Assembly: GCA_035771165.1 (NCBI GenBank)
Contig: JAWNZC010000322.1
Coordinates: 8,595,001 to 8,659,000 of the forward strand
Origin: Paragorgia papillata
Taxonomy: Eukaryota > Cnidaria > Anthozoa > Scleralcyonacea > Coralliidae
Direction of reading: 5' to 3'
DNA: 64,000 bases
This document shows positions 11,051 through 21,252 of this stretch, in pieces. Numbering within the stretch: position 1 is the first letter of the stretch; every line of letters begins with the position of its first letter. The notes under the pieces are model-generated. The model was given only the letters and a program-made list of their open reading frames with translations, did no database searches and had not been told where the DNA came from. A program made the position numbers and the translations under genes.

Positions 11051-13229
11051 AATATGGCGTAAATAGGAGTGGAAGCAGTTGAACGGCGTTTTTCGCCAAA
11101 TTCTGGGATGTTACGAAGAGTTACCACCGAATTGAGGTTTGTAATCTTATTTTAAGTAATAGTTTAGTGTTTTGAACTATTTTTTTGTTTAGAAAGTGGC
11201 TTTCTTTACAAAATACGCTTGCCTGTTTATTTGCTTCAGAGCTAGCAAGTAGCAATTAAGTCGGTAAACAAATGTCTGGAAGTGACTGCCTGTGTATTTG
11301 TTTCTTTCTAGTAACGCGTATTATTTGATGATTTGCGATGATGTGTTTGTTTAACTTTTGATTTATTTCATGCCGATTAAACCCCAAGAAGTCATAACTG
11401 TGTCTGTTTAAACTAATAAACTTACCCGCTGTTGATACTGTTCACATGAAATATTCGAACTTTATAGTTTTGTCGAATTTGGGCTAATGTTCAACCAGTT
11501 CAGATGGTTTTATTATGGTTACACTACAGTATGTATTTTGCCCAAGCCCTTGTCCCTTGATAGTATTTCGTTTTGTCTACAGTATATATATCTCAAACAA
11601 AATATGTACATACTGTATAACATTTTGAGTTAGTGGTAGTTTATTATGGTTAGAGAGCATCTTACTGGCCATTAAGAAGTTACACCCAAGTTTGATTCCT
11701 ACTCGACCAATACAGTTTTACTGTGCATTTAGCAAATTAAAATTTTATCTAGTTTGCTGAAAGCAAGAAAAGTCTTTCCAGTTACATGCATCCAGGATTA
11801 CTGTAGATCTAAGGATGTTACTCTCTGCAATCTGGATTTAACTCCTACTTGATGCACTTATCAGATTAAAATTTCACCTTGGATGTACATTAGAGGAGTG
11901 CTTCTAGTTTGACTCTACCAAACACCAGAGATTTCTTCTGGGTACTCCGGTTTCCACCTGTAGTACTTAACACTGACAATGAGGGATGACTCTTGCTGGA
12001 CCGCTAGGAAGAACAGTTTAGATATGACTGATAAGGTTATCCAGTGTAAAGACTGTTTAACTGTTACAGTAGTTTAGTTCAGTTTCCTTTGGATGCATGG
12101 TGACTTGAGTGCTTCCAGTTTGACTCTACCAAATAGCACAGGTTCCCTCCGGGTACTCCGGTTTCCTCCTGTAGTAACATTGGTCCTTAGATAAAGTTAT
12201 GGTATATCCAGTGTAAATACAGTTACCTGTAGTTTACTTTCCCTTTTTGTTTAGATTAGTTTTGTTTTGATTCTTACTGATGCTGAAAGAGGACAAGCTT
12301 ATTCAATTTTTTTCTTATTTATGTACCAGAAACGTTAGCTGTGGTTTCCTTTCCAAGATGGTAAAAACGAATTTTGCTGTAGCTTTTTGCAATGGACTTG
12401 ATAAGAGCAAAAACATGATTTTCATCAACAAGAGAATCTACCATATGGTTGTCAAGCTCTGTGAAGATTGTGCCAGTGCTCCAGCCACCACTGGCGCTAG
12501 ATAGTATTTAAATTTTTTTTGACATTTTAGTCCTTTGCGGCATTGCCTTTGTACTGTATTAGAGAAAACTTAAATTAATTTCAATAAAATTGTTTGTACT
12601 ATCCAGAGCAGCTTACACTAGCTTCAATTAAACTAAAATCTTATAAACATCTATATGCATTGTTATGATCACTCATCTCAAAAAAAATCATTAATGACTG
12701 ATCTTGTCTTCTGCCAAGATCAGCTAGTGATAATTTCTGCATAAAAAAGTTGTGTGGATCTAATAAGGAAAAGACATATAGATGGGTATGAAACCTAAAA
12801 AGTTGTATGATGCAAGATATTGAGGTATGATAAATGTAGTAAAGATTGAAACTTTTTCAAAAATAGCTTGAAATGAAAACACTTCTGTAGTAAATAATAG
12901 TTCGGAATCATCCTTCTCTTTGTTTATTTTAGGAAAAAGCTCATGACTTATTATCTGTTTCAAATATAAGTCTACACAAAGTACAGTAGTGTCAGTACAC
13001 TGAAGTATATAAAATATAAAAGAATATAGTAGATTATAACCAATAAATAATTATTTCTGTGTGTAAATCAGAGCTGGCCAAACCATGCCCCTTTATTATA
13101 ATTTTACTTCAATCTCAGATGATTCTACTCTGACTTTCAAATACCAGACAATTTGACTTTGTCAAATAGAAAACCCTTGCCTAGGCTTGCTGGAGAGACT
13201 TGCCATTGCCAGCCATGAGTTCATCACAG

Positions 13230-13275
<46 letters not shown>

Positions 13276-13904
13276 GTAAAATAAAGCAAGAACACACAGG
13301 TAACATGTAAAAAATTAGCCAATAGGCAAAAATATATTTTTTTATACAAGAGGACAAATGGACAATTAATGTATTACAAATATTGAAAATGCACACCATA
13401 AATGCTAGGTGAACAGGAATTATCTTCGTCAATATTATAGTAACAGGACTTCATCCGACTTCATCAATAATAGTAAAACAGTGAGTTAAATGCTTTAAAT
13501 TTGCCTGTTTAATAAATAAAGTATAACTACAAACTTCCAATAAACATCTTCAGTTGTATAAAACCCTCAGATCGTCTGATCCAATATACGTTGAAAAAGA
13601 CGGATATAGAAACGGTAATATTGTTACTTTGTCATAAAGTCACTGTCAAACTGCTAAAGTGAATACAAGATGTTATTTGTTCCTTACTTTAGTCCTTTAA
13701 TAATTCTTCAAACTGTAGCCTGGTGGCCGGTGCTGATTTTCGTTCAGTAAAATCGTGAAATTTCGGCTGATTTTCCATGATCCCAGCCACTTTTAAGTTG
13801 TCCCATAGCGACAGGTACATTTTCTTGTTAAGGATGTAAAATTTAGCTGGTTTTCGTTAAAAATCCAATCATTTAAAGAGAACTATGATTCAACAATAGT
13901 GATA
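11051..13904. other. Non-coding stretch between inverted arms
   Basis: No confident gene. A 74-codon frame at 12280-12504 (FSYLCTRNVSCGFLSKM, ending CASAPATTGAR) matches no family I know. Two copies of a block with gggtactccggttt (about 11940 and 12157), each preceded by a tttgactctaccaaa motif, form a direct repeat about 215 bp apart; the motif resembles a conserved SINE central domain. (AT)n lies at 13231-13271. Confidence 0.45.
11900..12190 (+). repeat. Direct repeat pair with gggtactccggttt motif
   Basis: About 11907-11970 and 12115-12180 both read gtgcttc-agtttgactctaccaaa, then a degenerate section, gggtactccggtttcc and acctgtagta / tcctgtagta. The ccggg-tactccggttt core is also present, diverged, in the 5S-derived SINE at about 30170. 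It may be a relic of a SINE dimer. Confidence 0.5.
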
Positions 13905-14060
13905 TAACTACGATGTGGGTCCCACCGGATATGGCTGCCGCGAGATTTTTAGTCTCACTTCCGACTACAATTTTTGCAAGGCGCGAACCAATAGATGCTC
14001 TATCCAGAATAATAAGTATATTATTTGAGATCAGTGGTTCTACCCCACTGCCCAAATTAT
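13905..14060 (-). repeat. Inverted repeat arm, partner at 10930-11050
   Basis: Diverged reverse complement of 10930-11050, ending at ctaccccactgcc. Confidence 0.6.
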
Positions 14061-14062
14061 TA

Positions 14063-14072
14063 TTAAATAATA

Positions 14073-14117
<45 letters not shown>

Positions 14118-14190
14118 ATTAATATTAATATTAATATTAATAATAATAATAATAATTAATATTAATAATTAATATTAATATTAATATTAA

Positions 14191-14272
<82 letters not shown>
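14063..14272. repeat. (ATT)n / (AATATT)n microsatellite
   Basis: Trinucleotide arrays switching strand register through an ATTAAT core. Homopolymer-like peptides read from here are artefacts. Confidence 0.95.
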
Positions 14273-14622
14273 AGATACAGGGATGTAATTACACAGCAAA
14301 AGGAACATTTTAAAACTGTCAAATTTGTAAATTTATCAATCAGTTCCTTAGGTGTTTTCTCAAAAGAATGTCGTACCTTTTTGGAGATGTTAAACGATCT
14401 AGCTCTTGATAAAATTCACCAAAATTTTTGTATTAAGAAAATAATGTCCATCGCCATTAGAACAACATACTACATATTTTGTTGTAGAAACAAGGCTTGG
14501 ACAAATCCAGACTTAATGAACATTTGAAGATACATTTTAAATTCAAATTTGTCTATATAGTTGTAAACAATCAATAGGTTCAAGTAGTCAATTATAAATT
14601 ACCTTAATTAGTGAGATTTATA

Positions 14623-14660
<38 letters not shown>

Positions 14661-14676
14661 ATTTCAATAAAGTTTC

Positions 14677-14739
<63 letters not shown>

Positions 14740-14941
14740 ACAGATTTATCAAATCATCAGCCATCAGAGCGATTTGAACTGTTACATGTAATTTTTGACA
14801 AAACACTGTGTGCAAACGCAGCACTTTACTTTTAAATGACAAAATATACTTTTAGTTCCTTTTTCTCTTGATAAATCTGACCGGGAGATCTAAATAAAAA
14901 AGTTAGAAGTTCCTTACCAACACAAGATAGAAGTTACTTAC

Positions 14942-15022
14942 CTACACATATGTAACTACCAGGAGTATTCTGACAGATTCTCCCATTGCCACAAATGTTC
15001 CGGTTTAGACATTCGTTGTTAT
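14942..15022 (-). pseudogene. Truncated EGF-like exon (C1-C4 only), copy II
   Basis: An 81-bp minus-strand phase 1-1 interval with TTTTTTAG acceptor and GTAAGT donor encodes NNECLNRNICGNGRIC then QNTPGSYIC. C1-C4 and the GSYxC signature are present but C5-C6 are lost; about 29 bases were removed relative to exon 1477-1557, creating or exposing the present donor. A second GTAAG donor lies about 23 bases further on. It may be skipped, or spliced as a partial domain. Homologue: 19782-19862. Confidence 0.55.
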
Positions 15023-15696
15023 CTAAAAAATATCAATTCTCCAATCAAAATAATTCATCACCCAAAAGCAAAGAAAATAAACACCGTGGACTGAAAGATT
15101 TGGATTTGGAGGAATATTTTGGGTATCTTAACGAATACTTTAGAGCCAATTAAAACTTTCACTCGACTTCAATGTGAATTGGAGGTAGAGGAGGGGAGTT
15201 TTGTTCTTAACACGACGCGGCCATCGCCAATCCTGCAACATCACCGGCAAGCTTTGGCATTAGTATATCCAATTTTGTTGCGACTACATGAATGAAATTC
15301 GTGTTCTAAGCACCATTTACGAGCTATTCCAAAGTGAATATCATATTCACTTTGGAATGGCCCATAAATAGTTCTTTATTATCAACATCCGGGACAGCAG
15401 TCTGGATACGGAAAACGACGGACCGTGCTCCAGAATCCGGACACGCATTTTTACGGACCGTGCGATGACCATGCAATCAGAACTCTGAAGATACATGCAA
15501 AGCACACAAATAATTAAGAAACCAGCGGTCTCAACACTGAACCTTGAGAAACTCCAATAGAGGTTGTTTATTTCGGAGATCGGAGATGTGTCGGAATGGT
15601 CAGCTGGACAAAAGGAGTGCGAGCGGAAAGCGGAAAAGAAAGAGAAAAAGAACCTGTGCTAGATTTCTGTCTCAATATGGCGGCATCAACACCGCT

Positions 15697-15940
15697 GTCA
15701 AACGTATATATATATATATATATATATATACAAAGTATGAAGTATAGTTTTACCTTAAAGTCTTCGCTACCAGAGGTTTCACCCTAAACGGGATCATCAG
15801 GCGATGGTAGCGAAGACTTTAAGGTAAAACTATACTTCATACTTTGTATTTTGCTCTATCTATATATGGTATTGAGCACTCTCTAACATTTCGTGAACCA
15901 AAACTCACTTATATATATATGTATATATATATATATATAA
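15697..15940 (-). mobile_element. Foldback element with hammerhead core (family ii)
   Basis: Between (AT)n tracts at about 15703-15731 and 15911-15938, perfect arms (15731-15770 and 15807-15846, containing agtatagttttaccttaaag) fold back around a minus-strand hammerhead. The 3' flank contains tatggtattgagcactctc, shared with the copy at 58441-58640. Paralogous copies I and III lack it, so it is a recent insertion into (AT)n. Confidence 0.75.
15763..15805 (-). ncRNA. Hammerhead ribozyme, family ii
   Basis: Minus strand: UCGC (Stem I) - CUGAUGA - UCCCGUUUAGGGU (Stem II CCC/GGG) - GAAA - Stem III of 3 bp with loop UCU (ACC-UCU-GGU) - cleavage after GUA - GCGA (Stem I). All invariant core bases are present; the base pair next to the core in Stem II is U-U. 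Same core as 58513-58555. Confidence 0.65.
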
Positions 15941-16642
15941 ACATGTGATAATCACTATACCAACAAATGTGTTACTAATATAAACATGAATGGCTTAGTT
16001 ACTGTATCCGTGAATTAACAAGTCACGCAAGAAAACGAAATCTTGTGCAAGAAACTGACAGAAATCTGGCAGAGGTTATTTTGCCCCTTATAAGTGTGTA
16101 ATTACCATAGCAAGTTGTGCAAACATCGTTTCCGGTTTCGTAAGTTTCCTATCCAGTTCCCCTCCATTATCTATGGTATAGCCTGGTTTCCATATAGTTG
16201 TATTTGTTGTAATTCAGTCGGCGATTGATCGGCCATTGCTTGCGATATTTCACAACTGTCGTGTTTCCATACAGTTATAATTGTTGTAATTCAAATCGCC
16301 GATTCGCTCGGACTGAGGAATTCTCGGTTTTGACAAAGTTCAGATGTGCTATATTTGATATTCAAAACCAAATTTAATGACTAAAACTTTGTTTGTGATC
16401 ATTTTCACAGTTTATATAACAATATAGCAAGCAGTATTTACACGTTCAGCAGTAACTTCGCCGCTTAAGTCTCGTGTTTCGTGAACGTTTGACGACAGTT
16501 GCAAACATTTGAGTTGGCTTTCGAACAAGTCATTTAGTGGACTTCCCTAACAAAATCGAGTTTTTTTTTAAAGGATTTGGCCGGCTTTTTTAAATAATTT
16601 TGTGTTTTACGTTGTAAATATCTAGCAAAAGGTCGCCGACTT

Positions 16643-16643
16643 A

Positions 16644-16682
<39 letters not shown>
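16643..16682. repeat. (TTA)n, 3' tail of second LINE
   Basis: Lies at the junction between copy II and the 3' end (minus strand) of the LINE at 16690-19447. A trinucleotide tail of this kind also follows the first R2/NeSL-like LINE. Confidence 0.8.
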
Positions 16683-16684
<2 letters not shown>

Positions 16685-16689
16685 TCTCA

Positions 16690-19447
16690 CAGTACATAAT
16701 ATGCACTGGTTGTGGCACTCACTAGGCGGTGGACAACCAGTCATTTGGGCCTAGCAGGATAAGAACCTCCGTAAGATGTACGCGGAGGCCATGACTGCTG
16801 TCTTCTGGATACTGTTACTATGACATTCATGCTCGATGTCTAGATGTTGGAGGGCTCTTTGATTTTTCTTCGTGCACCCGAAAGCTCCTACAATTATAGG
16901 GATGATATTGCAATTATATTGCAAGTCTTTGTAACGTTCAATCTTGTCTCTATACTTGTCTTCGATGTTGGCGATATCTTGATAGTGCCTACTGCTTTGT
17001 CAACCACTATGATCGGTATAGATGTTAAAATCCCAGAGGATTTTACTTTTCTCATTCTCGATAACTGGGATTACCTGGTGTTGCCAATGGTGTTTGGATC
17101 TGTCGAATCCATATTTTCCACACAGAGCCCAGTGAATTTCGCTGGCAACTCGGTTGTGTCGATTAATATTCACTGTTCGCTAGTACTTCACATCCGCTTA
17201 GGATATGCGCCACGGTTTCGTCTTTAGTGCCACACTGTCGGCATTTGGACGATTCACTAGTGTGATGAATTTTAGCTTGGATGTTGCTTGTGGTTAGGGC
17301 CTGGTCTTGAGCTGCCACAATCAAGGCTTCGGAAGTGATCTTCAGCCATTCATTTGTCAGCCAACGAAAGTTTCTTTCCATTTCCTGGTGGCCACCTGCT
17401 ATGAGGAAGAACTTTCCATGGAGTGGTTTATCTCTCCAAGCTTCAACTCTTTTCTCGTTCAGAGACCGGGTGTTCTCCTCATCTCTGGTGCCTCTTATCA
17501 GGTTAGCTTCCTTTAAGCCTAGTTTTCACTAGCGACGTAAGCGTAAGCATAACGACGTACGCAAGCGCAGTAAGCACTTCAAGGTCAATTTAACACTTCG
17601 TTTTCCCTAAATTCAAAGGTGTTCATCTACCATGTACTAAGCGCTTACTGCGCTTGCGTACGTCGTTATATGCTTACGCTTACGTCGCTAGTGAAAACCA
17701 GGCTTAACTTTCTTTAGGAAAGGTTCTTCTACCTTATTGAGATACGATAAAAGCCCATTGATTTCCTTTTCCACTGCATCTCGGATACCAATAAGACCCC
17801 CTACCTCCTTTCCCACGAGGGAGATAGAGTCTCTCGACACAAGCCATCGGATGGTGTGTGCCATACATGATACAGATTTTTCGAGTCTTGCGGTCCAGGT
17901 TATTTAAATCCTCAATCGTCCAGTTGATGATGCTTGTAGAATATCTGATCACTGCCACTGCATACATGTTGATGATATCAATCTTATTACGAGCATATAA
18001 GTGGGACTTGAGTGCCTGGCGCCAACGTGTCAGATACTCGTTTTTACACTCTTTCATATCATTATGATTGATGTTGTCTGCTTCTAATACCCCAAGGTAT
18101 TTGTATGCGCCTTCCTCCTCCAGGGCCCTTATGGTTTCACCCGATGGCAGATCAATGCCTGATGTCTCCGCTCTCTTTCCCCTTTTGATGGACAGGGTAG
18201 CACATTTTTCAACACCGAAGTCCATTCCAATGTCTTCAGAGAAGACTCTAATGGTGTGAGTAAGACTCTCAATTTCTGTTCTGTTTTTATTTTCAATAAG
18301 CTTGAGATCATCCATATATGACAAATGATTGATTTTAATGCCTCCTGATAGTGTGTACCCTGCCTTCATGTTGTTCAGGATACTGGACAGTGGTGCAAGG
18401 GCTAGGATGAACATAAGAGGTGAGAACGAGTCACCTTGAAAAATGCCGCGTTTAATGTTTACTTTTCCTAGATGGTCATTTCCGCACCACAGCTGAGACC
18501 GCCAAGTCTTCATGGCCTTGTGCATGAAACTAACTACGTTGTCACTAACCTTGAACATTCGTAGACATTTTCTAATCCACCTGTGTGAAACAGAGTCATA
18601 TGCCTTCTTGTAATCTATGCAGACAATCTCTAGGTTTTTGTTTTTCTTCCGGTTGTCGAATAGCAGTAGCTTGTCAATCAGTAGCTAATGTTTTGTTTCG
18701 CGGCTTCTCTTACGACATCCTTTCTGTTCAGTTGGAATTACGTTCTGGCTTTCCAGATGATCTTTACATCATTTGAGGTTTATAGTTTGAAGGAATTAAA
18801 CCTTTTGCCTTGCTCTTTTAGATGAGGATTGTACGGCCTTCCGTTAGCCACTCGGGTGGTCCATGGTCCAGGGCATACTGCAGTTGTTCTGATAGCCTTC
18901 CATGCACATGTGTGAGCTTCTTCCACCAATAGCCATGAATCATATCTGGGCCTGGAGATCTCCAGTTCTTGGTGTTCTTTAGCTGTTTGAGTTGCTTCTC
19001 TTTCTTAATCCTGTTGGTTGATGTTTGCCAATTCTTCTTGAGTATCTCTGATGCCACGCGGCATCATCATTGTGCATTTTCTCGTTTTCCCAAACGTTCA
19101 GTGTCTTCTTTGGGGGGGGGGGCTATCGGTCTAGTCACGAGTGTCTCCTTTAATCTCACTAATGATACGAGATTTGTCATATTTGAAGGTCTTGTTTTGC
19201 CTGTACTGATCCACCCGTCGTTGGAATCGTTCAAGCTTTTTAGTGGTTGCTGTAATCAGTTGTTTAATCTCTTCTATAACTATTAAGTGGTCTTTTGTAT
19301 CCAGATGGTATCTCTTGTGGAGTTCCCTTTTCACTTTTATGTTTATAAGTTTTCCTTTCCTCAACTCTTCCAGTCTGCTGATATCGGCTCTCATATTTTC
19401 CAGCTTTTTCTAAAGTCGAAACTTCCACGGCGGTTCTCGTCTTTCAG
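16690..19447 (-). pseudogene. R2/NeSL-like LINE (second copy), degenerate
   Basis: Minus-strand LINE. N-terminal side: RREPPWKFRL (19410-19440), then MRADISRLEELRKG (to 19394). Pre-RT: SPGPDMIHGYWWKKL (18818-19057). RT: CIDYKKAYDSVSHRWI (about 18590-18640), RGIFQGDSFSPLM, then LSYMDDLKLIE carrying the catalytic Asp pair (17734-18558), and YKYLGVLEADN in the thumb. C-terminal zinc finger CRQCGTKDETVAHILSGC (17163-17381) and restriction-like endonuclease start KSKILWDFN near 17030. About 100 residues of RT are lost near 18780. Several stops and frameshifts, plus a nested MITE at 17517-17703. Related to, but clearly diverged from, the LINE at 5398-10925. Confidence 0.85.
17517..17703. mobile_element. 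187-bp MITE with TTAA duplication, nested in LINE
   Basis: Termini gcctagttttcactagcgac and the inverse (gtcgctagtgaaaaccaggc), with arms of about 65 bp including acgtaagcgtaagcat and acgtacgcaagcgcagtaag. TTAA at 17513-17516 and 17704-17707. The LINE protein reads up to both edges (EEPFLKKV before, EANLIRGTRDEEN after), so the MITE inserted into an existing LINE. piggyBac/Kolobok-type target. Confidence 0.9.
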
Positions 19448-19600
<153 letters not shown>

Positions 19601-19781
19601 ACAGATTTATAATATCATCAGCCATCAGAGCAATTTGAACTGTCACACTGTGTGCAAGCGCAGCACTCTACTTTGAAATGATAACATATACTTTTAGTTC
19701 CTTTTTTTTGATAAATTTGACCGGGAGAACTAAATGAAAAAGTTACAAGTTCCTTACCAACACAAGATAGAAGTTACTTAC

Positions 19782-19862
19782 CTGAACATGTGTAACTACC
19801 AGGAATATTCTTACAACTTCTTCCAGTGCCACAAGTGTTTGTGTTTAGACATTCGTCGTTAT
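19782..19862 (-). pseudogene. Truncated EGF-like exon (C1-C4 only), copy III
   Basis: 81-bp phase 1-1 minus-strand interval with TTTTTTAG acceptor and GTAAGT donor: NDECLNTNTCGTGRSC then KNIPGSYTC. It keeps the calcium-binding DNDEC start but, like 14942-15022, lacks C5-C6. Sequence differences from copy II fall in the variable loop while cysteines and GSY are kept, which leaves open that it is still spliced. Confidence 0.55.
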
Positions 19863-20981
19863 CTAAAAAATATCAATTCTCAAATTAGAATAATCCATCG
19901 ACCAAAAGCAAAGAAAATAAACCCCGTGGACTGAAAGATTTGGATTTGGAGTAATATTTTGGGTTTCTTAACGAATATTTTAAAGCCAATTCCAACTTTC
20001 ACTCGACTTCAATGTGAATTGGCTGGCGGTAGAGGAGTTTGTTCTTAACACCGCGCGGCCATCGCCAATCATGCGACATCACCGGCAAGCTTTGGTATTA
20101 GTCTCCAATTTTGTCGCGACTACATTAATGAAATTCGTGTTCCAAGAGCCATTTACGAGCTATTCCAAAGTGAATATTAACATCTGGGACAGCAGTCTGG
20201 ATACGGAATAAGACGGACCGTGGTCCAAAATCCCGACACGCATTTTTACGGACCATGCTATGACCATGCAATCAGAACTCAGAAGAGCCAACAAATAATT
20301 GACCTTGAGAAACTCCAATAGAGATTCTTTGAGATCGGAGATTTCAGGGGTCATCGGAAATGTGTCGGAATGGTCAACTAGACAAAAGGAGTGCTGGCGG
20401 AAAGCGGAAAGAAATAGAAAAAGAACCTCTATTAGATTTCCGTCTCAATATGGAGGCAAACGTATAGATTAAACGGCAAAACGGAGTATATTTTGTCATC
20501 TTTGCAAAAAAGACATATTATAAACATGTGATAATCACTTACCAACAAATGTGTTACTAATATAAACATGGATGGCTTAGTTATCCGTGAATTAACAATT
20601 CATGCAAGAAAACGACTTCTTGTGCAAGAGACTGATAGAAATCTGGAAGACGTTATTTTCCATTAATAGAACTCTACTCATTTTCCCCCAATAATATCAT
20701 TCAGTATTCCAATTGTGGTTGTAGAATTACCGCGTCAAAAGCCAAATACGTATTTTTTCAGTACGGCAGCAGATTCTACATATAGCTTGTCAATTATTTG
20801 CAGTCTCTCAAACAGATTTTTTAAATCATGCATTAATTAGCAGCCATTAGGGCAATTCGAACACTTAATTTTTTACACTTAATTTTTAACAAACACATGC
20901 TTGCAAACGCAGCACTCTTCCTGTTTCTCTTGATAAATCTGTTCTACAGATCTAAATGGATAAGCTATAGAAGATACTTAC

Positions 20982-21061
20982 CAACACAATCGCCATTGCT
21001 AGGTGCATTTTATTCATGCAAGCTTCACATCTATAACTACCACGAGTATTGTTACATATAC
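20982..21061 (-). pseudogene. Decayed EGF-like exon interrupted by Copia
   Basis: Minus strand: CNNTRGSYRCEACMN then out of frame for NGDCV, with a GTAAGT donor. The Copia 5' LTR begins at its acceptor-side edge (21062). Paralogue of 1477-1557, which has no Copia. Confidence 0.5.
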
Positions 21062-21234
21062 TGTTGATATATTATAGTAGGGACATATAGGTACATTTAG
21101 TGAAACGGACACGTGATCAAAAAACGTATATCGAACGTTTTATGTTGTTGTTTCCTTTTAATGCCGAGCTAAGCAGATTATGTATAAGCGAACTTTTTCT
21201 TCAATAAATACGCTATAAACCATAAAAGTTAACA
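21062..21234 (+). repeat. Copia 5' LTR (173 bp, internally deleted)
   Basis: Begins tgttgatata, ends agttaaca. Lacks the 34 bases found in the 3' LTR between ttatagta and gggacatatagg. The remaining sequence matches the 3' LTR. The missing segment lies in U3, where the promoter of the element would be. Confidence 0.9.
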
Positions 21235-21248
21235 GGTTATGGGCCCAG
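21235..21248 (+). promoter_or_regulatory. Primer-binding site, initiator tRNA-Met internal
   Basis: ggttatgggcccag follows the 5' LTR directly and is complementary to the anticodon arm of eukaryotic initiator tRNA-Met (ctgggcccataacc). Drosophila copia is known to prime from this cleaved half-tRNA rather than from the tRNA 3' end. Confidence 0.85.
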
Positions 21249-21252
21249 GATA

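Larger units (their letters stand above)
14640..16640 (-). repeat. Paralogous segment, copy II
   Basis: Aligns with 19580-20700 (copy III) from the (TTA)n array through the EGF exon remnant, the block around 15100-15680, and aaacatgtgataatc at 15938. From 16185 it matches the TIR element of copy I. It ends abruptly at 16640 at the (TTA)n tail of the second LINE. Confidence 0.8.

Noticed and set aside
12280..12504. Short host gene
   Set aside because: 74 codons, no domain, no clear splice context; not enough support.
14137..14842. Poly-I, poly-N and poly-Y frames
   Set aside because: (ATT)n/(AAT)n and (AT)n microsatellites.
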